Below are positions 45,282 through 52,814 of a stretch of DNA of 64,000 bases, piece by piece. The stretch spans positions 22,256 through 86,255 of the forward strand of contig JALCMP010000007.1 of NCBI GenBank assembly GCA_022648545.1. The letters run 5' to 3'. The position numbers were made by a program, and so were the translations under genes. The notes beneath the pieces are model-generated. The model had not been told where the DNA came from and made no database searches. It was given only the letters and a program-made list of their open reading frames with translations. Source of the stretch: Bacteroidales bacterium (GTDB lineage: Bacteria; Bacteroidota; Bacteroidia; Bacteroidales; UBA932). Position 1 is the first letter of the stretch. Every line of letters begins with the position of its first letter.

Positions 45282-47108
45282 TTATTTAAAATCCTGCAAT
45301 TCGCACAAATGCGAATATAATCCTTTTTGCATTATAAGTTGATCGTGCTTTCCCTTTTCGATTACTTCACCGTCTTTTATTACCAATATAACATCTGCCC
45401 TTCTTATGGTGGAAAGCCTGTGCGCAATTACAAGAGAAGTTCTGTTTTCCATAAGTTTCTCCAGTGCATCCTGTACAAGACGCTCACTTTCGGTATCCAG
45501 AGCCGATGTAGCCTCGTCCAGTATAAGAACCGGCGGATTTTTCAAAACAGCTCTGGCTATGGCCAGCCTTTGACGCTGGCCGCCGGACAAATTAGAGCCT
45601 CTCTCACCTATATTGGTATCATACCCATTATCCATCTGCATTATGAACTCATGGGCATTGGCTATTTTGGCAGCTTCCACCACAGCCTTTCTTGAAACGT
45701 TTCTCTTACCGAAGGTAATATTATTATAAACGGTATCGTTGAAAAGTATAGCTTCCTGGGTAACTATTCCCATAAGGGATATAAGATCGTCCATCTTATA
45801 ATTTCTTATATCCACCCCGTCTAGCGTTATCCGTCCCCCGCTCACATCATAAAAACGGGGGATAAGATCGGCTATGGTGGATTTTCCTGCGCCGGAAGGC
45901 CCAACTATGGCAACCATCATGCCCTTATCTATTTCTATATTTATATCCTTGAGTATGGGTTCGGAAGCATAACTAAAATCCACATGTTCGAATTTGATAT
46001 CTTTTTTAAATTCGCTTACGGGCAAAGAATTTTCTTTTTCCTTTATCGGATTTTCAGCATCCAGTATGGTAAAAAGTCTGTTGCCCGAGGCAAGCCCCCT
46101 CTGTATGCTGGCATAAGCCTTGGACATTGCTTTTGCAGGTTCCAGGACACGCCAGTAAAAAGCTATATAAACCACGAAATCCGGCATATCCAGCCCCAGC
46201 TTTCCATTTATCTGGAGCCAGCCTCCGTAAAAAAGGACGGCGGCGGCAACCGTAATTCCAAGGAATTCTGCGAGCGGAGAGGCCAGTTCCTGTCTGTTGA
46301 ACATGGATTTTCCGCTCTTCATATGCTGTCTGTTGGTAACCTCAAAATTTTCCCTTACGAACGGCCTCGCATTAAAGGCCTTTATTATCCTTATGCCGGA
46401 TATGGCCTCTTCGAAATGAGTTACTATCTTTCCCATTAGGGTCTGGGTCCGCGAGGCTCCGGCTTTCAGCTTTCTGGTAACGCTTCCTATTGCAAAAGCA
46501 GATATGGGCAGTGTAAAAAGGGTAACCACCGTCAACTTCGGCGACATATAAAACAATGCTATAAGATAGCCTATTATTAATATAGGCTGCTGGAACAGAA
46601 CATGAAAACTATTTGCCACGCCGTTCTGAACTTCTGTAACATCGCTTGAGATGCAGGAAATTATATCACCCTTGTTCCTGTTGTTGAAATATCCGACATT
46701 AAGACCGGATATCTTCTTAAAGAGGTCGCTTCTCACTCTCCTCATAATATAAGTTCTCATATCCACCAGTATTCTTTGGGAGATATACTTGGTGGCATTA
46801 GAAAGGAAGGAGGATATTATTATTATAAGACATACGAACATAAGTGCCGACAAAGGTCCGAACACCACCAGATATTTCGTAAGATAATACTTGAAGACTA
46901 CGTTAAAATAATCCACGCTAAGTTCAAAAGGCGGCAGTACCAGCTGATGCTGAATAGAAGACGGATCGAACAACACGGAAAGCAGCGGAGAAATAAGGCT
47001 GTAGTTCAGCACTCCGAAAATCACCGACAATATGGATAAAACAAGGTAGCCCGGCCAAAACCTGCTGTAGGGCTTGGCATAAGATATCAATCGTTTAAAC
47101 GGTTTCAT
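45282..47108 (-). CDS. ABC exporter, MsbA-like (fused permease-ATPase)
   Basis: A 608-residue half-transporter. Six membrane helices occupy about 15-330, followed by a nucleotide-binding domain with Walker A GPSGAGKST, Q-loop TQEAILFNDTV, signature LSGGQRQR, Walker B VLILDEATSALD and the switch His in IAHRLST. The closest functional type is the lipid A-core flippase MsbA or a multidrug exporter; sequence alone does not separate them. The neighbours, an acyl-CoA ligase downstream and an envelope protein upstream, favour lipid export. Confidence 0.92.
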   Translation of the reverse strand: MKPFKRLISYAKPYSRFWPGYLVLSILSVIFGVLNYSLISPLLSVLFDPSSIQHQLVLPPFELSVDYFNVVFKYYLTKYLVVFGPLSALMFVCLIIIISSFLSNATKYISQRILVDMRTYIMRRVRSDLFKKISGLNVGYFNNRNKGDIISCISSDVTEVQNGVANSFHVLFQQPILIIGYLIALFYMSPKLTVVTLFTLPISAFAIGSVTRKLKAGASRTQTLMGKIVTHFEEAISGIRIIKAFNARPFVRENFEVTNRQHMKSGKSMFNRQELASPLAEFLGITVAAAVLFYGGWLQINGKLGLDMPDFVVYIAFYWRVLEPAKAMSKAYASIQRGLASGNRLFTILDAENPIKEKENSLPVSEFKKDIKFEHVDFSYASEPILKDINIEIDKGMMVAIVGPSGAGKSTIADLIPRFYDVSGGRITLDGVDIRNYKMDDLISLMGIVTQEAILFNDTVYNNITFGKRNVSRKAVVEAAKIANAHEFIMQMDNGYDTNIGERGSNLSGGQRQRLAIARAVLKNPPVLILDEATSALDTESERLVQDALEKLMENRTSLVIAHRLSTIRRADVILVIKDGEVIEKGKHDQLIMQKGLYSHLCELQDFK

Positions 47109-47112
47109 AAAA

Positions 47113-49398
47113 TCAAAGTCTTTTTAGTTTGCCGGTCAACAAGTTGAATGCATATGTCTTGCCGTCCGTACATTTAACCCTGGCCCAGTCTCCGCTCAAT
47201 TTTTCAGGAGAACAGTCCGGGTTTATTATTTTATTTTTCATTCTTCCGGTAAGCTCCGTTCCGTTAAGATCATATATCCTCAACTGTACGGACGTCCTTA
47301 ATAAAATTATCTCAACATCGCCTATCCTTACCGGCTCAGGCAACGAATATACATTCTCAGGGACGGTAATATCTCTAAAACCGGCTTTGGCTTTACCTGA
47401 AATATCATACCACGACAGGGAATTATCCCTGTTAAGTACGAAAAACGAAAAATCTTCGCCATTTCCGGAACCTGCAATTTTCGGGCCCAGCAAAACCTCT
47501 TTTTTCAGCCGTACGGGAAAGCCTCTCACAAAACGCCCCAGACGGTCTATAAGAAACAGTCTGTTCCCCGAGATCAACAGCATTTGCAGCTTATTATTAT
47601 GATAAAAATCTATCTGTGGAACCATTCCGCATATCTTACCGCTGAACGGTATGGTCCACAAACTGCGTTTCCTCGCATCGAGAAGCCTTAGTTTGTTTCC
47701 GGACAGCTGCTCCAGATAATTATATCCGCCCCTTACAAAATTCCTGACTTTAAACGGGCCGGCCGGAACTGAAACTATACTGTCCGAAACAAAAGTCCTT
47801 TCCTCCGAACTGCGGCCGGGTTTAGGAGCAGGGACAGGATCCAGATTAGCTGTAAAAAAATCAAGATGCGCCAAAATCCTGTTGCCGTCTGAGGATACAT
47901 TAATCAGAAATGTCGAAAAATTATTCCTTCCCGCGGTCCTGTTCAACAACTCTCCGTATTCCGGCTTAAATACAGGCATCAAAGAATCTATTCCTGTTTT
48001 CATATTAAAAAATATGCTGACGGAACCTTCCCTTTTAAAAGCATCTTCGGCCGGTGTCTGTTCAATATAATCGGCCAGAGTATACCTGTCGGAAACATCC
48101 CTTACAAATCCGGCTATAGAAGTTTTGGGCCCTATTACAATCCAGCCGTCCTTCTCCAGATAATCGGTTTCGGTGCAATATCCGAAAAATTTTCCGAATA
48201 TTTTTTCCAGACAGCCTCCGAATGCAAATTTTTTCATATCCGATATTTCGTCCTTTCCGCTTACGGCCGATACCACGCTCTTTATTCCGAAATGATCATG
48301 CTTCCTTACCATATTTACCCAAACAGGCTTGCCGCCTTTCATATAACATGCCGCAACAACCTCTTCAGTCTTCAGCGAATCCAGCCAGGCTCCGGGCGAA
48401 ATCCGTCCCTTTCCATTTTCATCCTGCCTGAAATACGAATTATGATAAATATTAAAGAATGTATTCCTTTTTACTTCATACTTATGGAGATCTCCGATAG
48501 TATAACTGATAGCAAAAACAGTATTTCCGGGCAACATATTACCATAATCAGGGCTTGCGGGCTCCTGTCCCGAAAAGACAGAAGAATACAGAGAGGCTTC
48601 TGAACGGTTCTCAAAAGAGCCATCCATACCTATATGATCCACAGATACATTTAGGGAGAACATGCTCCAGTCCGACAAACGTCTGAAAAATGTTGAATAT
48701 CCGAGATATTTTCTGCTGACGATCCCCGAAAATAATTTACCTATCTGACGGTGATTTATGAATATTTTATCACCTGCAGGAGAGACGGACTGCAATTCCG
48801 CAAATTCTTTGTTATCCAAAATAGACCTGCCGTTCTTCAGATGCCGGAGGGAATTTTCAAGGACGAACAGAGATGTACTGGCCAAAAGGAAATTTCTGTA
48901 GCAGGAGACGTTTAGGGAATCGCCCGATGTATGGATCTGTATTCCGTTATAATCGAAATTTCCGGCATTCATGGATAAGATGAATTTCTCAGCGGCCTTA
49001 CGGCCGGAAGAGAGGCCGGATAAATCTATAACAGAAAGCAATGAAACGTCATTTTTTGCAGAATAATGAATACTAATAAGAGAACGCACTCCCGATGCCG
49101 GAAAATATGCCGCAGCCTTTTTTATATAGGACGGCAACGGATTAGACCTATCCCGAATTTGCGAAACGGGACAAGACGGAGCCTCTATGAAAAAATCCAG
49201 ATTTTTCAGTTCCGAAAAGTCCATAACGGCTACAGCATCTATCGGTATGGCCTTAAAGGCCACGGACGATACCTTCGTTCCGGCATCCGAAGAATCTGAT
49301 TTTCCGGATATTTTAAAAAAAAGGAAAACGATCAGTGCAACAAGAACGGCCACTATAATAGTGCCGTAAGTTATCATTTTCTTATTATCGTAATTCAT
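47113..49398 (-). CDS. Large membrane-anchored periplasmic protein of unknown function
   Basis: The protein has about 761 residues and I do not recognise it with certainty. One membrane helix lies at about 9-28 followed by a very long periplasmic part. The first ~500 residues look like the DUF3352-type layout. The last ~200 residues contain short beta-type repeats (KLRLLDARKRSLW, KLQMLLISGNRLFLIDRLGR, DFSFFVLNRDNSLSWYDISGK, VQLRIYDLNGTEL) that suggest a beta-propeller. The start at 49398 is set by a strong Shine-Dalgarno at 49401-49407. It precedes the MsbA-like exporter by 4 bases, so a role in envelope assembly is likely but not shown. Confidence 0.7.
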   Translation of the reverse strand: MNYDNKKMITYGTIIVAVLVALIVFLFFKISGKSDSSDAGTKVSSVAFKAIPIDAVAVMDFSELKNLDFFIEAPSCPVSQIRDRSNPLPSYIKKAAAYFPASGVRSLISIHYSAKNDVSLLSVIDLSGLSSGRKAAEKFILSMNAGNFDYNGIQIHTSGDSLNVSCYRNFLLASTSLFVLENSLRHLKNGRSILDNKEFAELQSVSPAGDKIFINHRQIGKLFSGIVSRKYLGYSTFFRRLSDWSMFSLNVSVDHIGMDGSFENRSEASLYSSVFSGQEPASPDYGNMLPGNTVFAISYTIGDLHKYEVKRNTFFNIYHNSYFRQDENGKGRISPGAWLDSLKTEEVVAACYMKGGKPVWVNMVRKHDHFGIKSVVSAVSGKDEISDMKKFAFGGCLEKIFGKFFGYCTETDYLEKDGWIVIGPKTSIAGFVRDVSDRYTLADYIEQTPAEDAFKREGSVSIFFNMKTGIDSLMPVFKPEYGELLNRTAGRNNFSTFLINVSSDGNRILAHLDFFTANLDPVPAPKPGRSSEERTFVSDSIVSVPAGPFKVRNFVRGGYNYLEQLSGNKLRLLDARKRSLWTIPFSGKICGMVPQIDFYHNNKLQMLLISGNRLFLIDRLGRFVRGFPVRLKKEVLLGPKIAGSGNGEDFSFFVLNRDNSLSWYDISGKAKAGFRDITVPENVYSLPEPVRIGDVEIILLRTSVQLRIYDLNGTELTGRMKNKIINPDCSPEKLSGDWARVKCTDGKTYAFNLLTGKLKRL

Positions 49399-49400
49399 AT

Positions 49401-49407
49401 CCCCTCC
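49401..49407 (-). promoter_or_regulatory. Strong Shine-Dalgarno that decides the start at 49398
   Basis: The minus strand reads GGAGGGG, with GGAGG four bases before the ATG. It excludes the longer reading frame that begins at 49416. Confidence 0.55.
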
Positions 49408-49467
49408 AAAGTGCAAAAAGAGGCTGCCCTTACGGGCAGTCTCGTTATAAACGGATCTTAAATTCCA

Positions 49468-49848
49468 TCAAAACGGAAGATCTTCTTCGGAATCGCTGTC
49501 GGATATGCCGGCAAAGGGGTCTCCGCCCTCAGGCAGGGCCTGCCCCTGCACATTTCCGTCGCCTCCCGAATCGGTATCCTTTTGTATCTTCCAGGCTCTC
49601 ACGTCGGTATACCATCTGCCATTATATTCTCTGGATTCTATATTCACCGATACGGAAAGGAGATCGCCTTCTTTAAATCCGTCGAGTTCCTTTACCTTAT
49701 CCTCTCCCCATACGCTCATGCAAATTTTCTTGGGGAACCTGTCTAAAGTTTCCACAACGAATTCTTCCTTGCTCCAATCACCCCTGCTGCTTCTGCCGCT
49801 TTGCACCGGGAGTTTACTTCCCAATTTGCATTTTATATCCAAAGACAT
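49468..49848 (-). CDS. DUF3127 OB-fold-like protein with SSB-type acidic tip
   Basis: The 126-residue protein belongs to the DUF3127 family found mainly in Bacteroidota. Residues 1-90 are predicted beta-rich (EEFVVETLDRFPKKICMSVWGED, SVSVNIESREYNGRWYTDVRAWKI) and read like a single-stranded-nucleic-acid-binding OB fold. Then comes a Gly/Asp-rich disordered linker. The last six residues, EEDLPF, match the C-terminal tip of bacterial SSB (DDDIPF-type), which recruits repair and replication proteins. The gene is 2 bases after the FKBP gene. The function is unknown. A secondary SSB-like or decoy role is an inference from the tip. Confidence 0.82.
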   Translation of the reverse strand: MSLDIKCKLGSKLPVQSGRSSRGDWSKEEFVVETLDRFPKKICMSVWGEDKVKELDGFKEGDLLSVSVNIESREYNGRWYTDVRAWKIQKDTDSGGDGNVQGQALPEGGDPFAGISDSDSEEDLPF

Positions 49849-49850
49849 AT

Positions 49851-50636
49851 TTATTTCCTGACTTTTACTCTTGCTGTTGGTTTTGCTGAACTATGACGTC
49901 CGGCAACTTTCTTGGCAGGTTTTTCAACATAAGGTTTAACTTTCAATATCTCCACGCTGAAATCGAGTGTTGAGAAAGCAGGGAGATCCTGTCCCATAGG
50001 CCTGGATCCGTATCCCAGATCGAAAGGTATCCACAAACGGATCTTGCCGCCTTCTTCGCAAAGCTGCAGACCTTCGCCCCATCCCTTGATTACGCGGTTG
50101 AGAGGAAATGTAACGCTCTTTTTCCTTTCATAGGAAGAGTCAAATACCTTGCCATTAAGGAGCTTGCCTTCATAATTAACTTCTACGGTATCTTTAGGAC
50201 CCGGCTTTACGCCGTCGCCTTTTCTTTCTATTACATACTGGACGCCGCTTTCGGTTACCTTAACGCTGTCGTTCTGTTTATTCTTATCAAAGAATTTCTT
50301 TTCTTCCGCCTTTTTTATCTTGCCGGTTTCAACCTGGGCTTTCATTGCAAAACTTTGTATGATTCTTCCGACTTCCTGTTCTTTTATTTTGGTAGGTTTA
50401 CCACCGTCGGCAGCTGCGAAATAATCGGTAATGCCCTTCTTTACAATATTGAGATCAACACATTCCAGATTCGAAGATTTAAGCATTCCGCCGAAAGAAA
50501 CACCTACGGCATAGCTTACGGAATCGATCTGGGATTTAGTTATTCCAGGTAATTTTACAGTTTTGGCATTATTGCACGAAGCAAGAACAGCCACGCCGCA
50601 AACTGCGACGGCAAGGAACGATAAAGTTTTTTTCAT
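49851..50636 (-). CDS. FKBP-type peptidyl-prolyl cis-trans isomerase, lipoprotein
   Basis: The 261-residue protein has a clear lipobox (LASC, Cys21), an FKBP N-terminal dimerisation domain (about 36-125, YAVGVSFGGMLKS ... EEKKFFDKNKQND), and a C-terminal FKBP domain (about 135-232). Family segments VEVNYEGKLLNGKVFDSSY, VIKGWGEGLQLCEEGGKIRLWIP and LGYG are present. The last 25 residues are very basic, which is unusual for the family and might bind wall polymer or outer-membrane lipid. It folds or chaperones exported proteins. It has its own promoter within the long minus-strand block. Confidence 0.92.
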   Translation of the reverse strand: MKKTLSFLAVAVCGVAVLASCNNAKTVKLPGITKSQIDSVSYAVGVSFGGMLKSSNLECVDLNIVKKGITDYFAAADGGKPTKIKEQEVGRIIQSFAMKAQVETGKIKKAEEKKFFDKNKQNDSVKVTESGVQYVIERKGDGVKPGPKDTVEVNYEGKLLNGKVFDSSYERKKSVTFPLNRVIKGWGEGLQLCEEGGKIRLWIPFDLGYGSRPMGQDLPAFSTLDFSVEILKVKPYVEKPAKKVAGRHSSAKPTARVKVRK

Positions 50637-50676
50637 TTTTATTTTATTATTAAATAATTTAGTCAGTCATCTTCTG

Positions 50677-50684
50677 CAAAGATA
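50677..50684 (-). promoter_or_regulatory. Bacteroidota -7 promoter element for the FKBP gene
   Basis: The minus strand reads TATCTTTG, an exact TAnnTTTG match, about 40 bases before the ATG. No -33 TTG at the right distance was seen. Confidence 0.5.
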
Positions 50685-50706
50685 ATCTAATATTTCAATA
50701 ATCCTT

Positions 50707-51741
50707 TTATCCTTCTTTAGCGGAATTTGCGGCATAAAGGCAAAGTTTGAAAAGCATTCTGGCACCAACATTGGCATCCCATTCTCCGTCTCCGGAAGGA
50801 GCCACTTCGCACAGATCGAAACCGATTATGCTTCTTCCCGACTCATACAACCGCTTCAGGAGAAAATCAGCTTCGCGGAAGGAAAGCCCCCCGGGAACAG
50901 GCGTTCCGGTTCCCGGACACAAGTCCGGAGATAATCCGTCTATATCAAAACTAACATAAACCTTTTCCGGTAAAGTTCCGATTATCCGAGAGCAAATGTT
51001 ATTCCAATTCGCCCCGTAAAAGATTTTTTCTCTCATATATTCATCGCCGAAGACTTTAAGCCTTTTGTCTTTCTTCATAACCCCGGCTTCATAGCTGCAA
51101 TAGTCGCGTACACCAACCTGACATACAATCTCAACCCCTTCAACATTTTTCAGGACATTATGCATTATCGAAGCATGAGAAAATGTAAAGCCTTCATAGC
51201 CGGGACGAAGATCGCCATGAGCATCTATATGAAGTATTCCGAAAGAAGAATATTTTTCGGAAAGAGCTTTAATACCGCCGTACGGAACGCTGTGTTCTCC
51301 GCCTATTATGCCTACGATCTTCCCGTCTTGCAGCAGGGAGGCCGATCTGGAAAATACATAATCGTTTATTTTCGCGGAAGCAGCATTTACTGCGGACGTT
51401 AATTCTTCTAGAGAATTAATATCGGTCCCTTTTCCCAATTCAGAAATAACCTTTTCAGCAACAGGTCTGATCGAAGAATTCAGAGAGACCAGAGAATTTT
51501 CCACGGGAATAGTCTCTACGGGAACAGCCCATGCATCAGAAATACATTCGTCGAAAAGATCCACCTGAAGGGATGCCTGCATAATCGATTCCGGCCCCCG
51601 CGAGGTTCCCGAACGATATGAAGTGGTAGCATCCCACGGAACCCCAAGAAGAACGACTCTGGCATTTTCCATATCATGAGGCAAACCGAAATAATTCCCG
51701 TTGGGCATGCCTATGCCGTCACGATCGAAATTCGTATCCAT
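50707..51741 (-). CDS. Agmatinase/arginase family ureohydrolase
   Basis: The 344-residue protein has the binuclear manganese motifs: GGEHSVPYGG, LHIDAHGDLRP (DAHxD) and VSFDIDGLSPDLCPGTGTPVPGG. The usual Asp after DIDGL is Ser here. Family members hydrolyse agmatine, arginine, guanidinobutyrate or formiminoglutamate. The PGTGTPVPGGL context is closest to agmatinase-type enzymes in Bacteroidota, where it would contribute to polyamine synthesis. The exact substrate is not settled by sequence. The gene follows kdsD by 10 bases. Confidence 0.85.
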   Translation of the reverse strand: MDTNFDRDGIGMPNGNYFGLPHDMENARVVLLGVPWDATTSYRSGTSRGPESIMQASLQVDLFDECISDAWAVPVETIPVENSLVSLNSSIRPVAEKVISELGKGTDINSLEELTSAVNAASAKINDYVFSRSASLLQDGKIVGIIGGEHSVPYGGIKALSEKYSSFGILHIDAHGDLRPGYEGFTFSHASIMHNVLKNVEGVEIVCQVGVRDYCSYEAGVMKKDKRLKVFGDEYMREKIFYGANWNNICSRIIGTLPEKVYVSFDIDGLSPDLCPGTGTPVPGGLSFREADFLLKRLYESGRSIIGFDLCEVAPSGDGEWDANVGARMLFKLCLYAANSAKEG

Positions 51742-51751
51742 CAGATTGTTT

Positions 51752-52723
51752 TTAAACTATACCTTCTCTCAAGATATCATGTATATGTATCAGGCCTACA
51801 TACTCCCCCTTATTCATAACTACTACCGACGTAATCTTATATTTTTCCATAAGATCGAAAGCATTTACGGCCAGTTCGGAAGATTCTATAACCTTGGGAT
51901 TTCGGCTCATTATATTCCGGGCGCACAGAGAGGTAATGGGAGTTCCGCTCTCAACCATCCTTCTTACATCGCCGTCGGTTATTATACCGAGAAGCTTCCC
52001 TTCTTTGTCAAGAACGACGGTAGCGCCAAGTCTGTTCTGGGAAATATTTATAATCGTATTGGGAATGGATTCATCCTCTTTCACACACGGCTTCACCTCT
52101 TTGTCTATCAGGTCCTCCACTCTGAGATATAATCTCTTCCCAAGGGCTCCACCGGGATGGTACCTGGCAAAATCCTCCTGTGAAAAACCACGCATTTTAA
52201 GCAGGCATATGGCAATTGCATCGCCCATTACAAGTTGTGTTGTCGTACTTGTGGTCGGAGCCAGATTATGCGGACTGGCTTCTGATTTTACGGTCGTCCT
52301 TATTACATAGTCGGAATTCTTAGCAAGATACGAATCCATGCCTGACACCATTGCAACTAAAGTATTGCCCATACGCTTTATCAGCGGCACCAAAACTTTA
52401 ATTTCCGGAGTGTTTCCGCTTTTTGATATGCACATTACGATATCGCCTTTCTGCACCATCCCCAAATCCCCGTGTATGGCATCGGCCGCATGCATGAAGA
52501 CCGAAGGAGTTCCTGTCGAATTAAGCGTTGCAACTATTTTCTGTCCGATTATGGCACTTTTCCCTATTCCACTTATAATTAATCTACCCTTTGCTTCATA
52601 TACAAGATCAAGAACCTTCATGAAAGAATCGTCTACAAACGGGACAAGCTTCTTCACTGCCTGTGCTTCTTTTTCGATAACGCTAACGGCTAACTCTTTA
52701 AGGTCTTCTTTAGAAATACTCAT
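51752..52723 (-). CDS. kdsD: Arabinose-5-phosphate isomerase
   Basis: Converts ribulose-5-phosphate to arabinose-5-phosphate, the first dedicated step to KDO of the lipopolysaccharide inner core. The 323-residue KpsF/KdsD protein has an N-terminal SIS sugar-isomerase domain (about 30-175: IISGIGKSAIIGQKIVATLNSTG, ISKSGNTPEIK, PTTSTTTQLVMGDA). Two CBS domains follow (about 205-320: GIITDGDVRRMVESG, SVVVMNKGEYVGLIHIHDI). First gene of a roughly 13-kb minus-strand block with its own promoter; divergent from recQ. Confidence 0.94.
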   Translation of the reverse strand: MSISKEDLKELAVSVIEKEAQAVKKLVPFVDDSFMKVLDLVYEAKGRLIISGIGKSAIIGQKIVATLNSTGTPSVFMHAADAIHGDLGMVQKGDIVMCISKSGNTPEIKVLVPLIKRMGNTLVAMVSGMDSYLAKNSDYVIRTTVKSEASPHNLAPTTSTTTQLVMGDAIAICLLKMRGFSQEDFARYHPGGALGKRLYLRVEDLIDKEVKPCVKEDESIPNTIINISQNRLGATVVLDKEGKLLGIITDGDVRRMVESGTPITSLCARNIMSRNPKVIESSELAVNAFDLMEKYKITSVVVMNKGEYVGLIHIHDILREGIV

Positions 52724-52769
52724 ATAAAATATTTTTTTTGTATTTAATTTTTCTTTATATTAGACATAT

Positions 52770-52777
52770 CAAAGATA
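52770..52777 (-). promoter_or_regulatory. Bacteroidota -7 promoter element for kdsD
   Basis: The minus strand reads TATCTTTG, an exact TAnnTTTG match, about 46 bases before the kdsD ATG. The facing recQ gene has no exact match in the same gap. Confidence 0.5.
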
Positions 52778-52814
52778 GCGATTTTTTAACTCTTATCTAT
52801 TTTTAAACGTTAAT

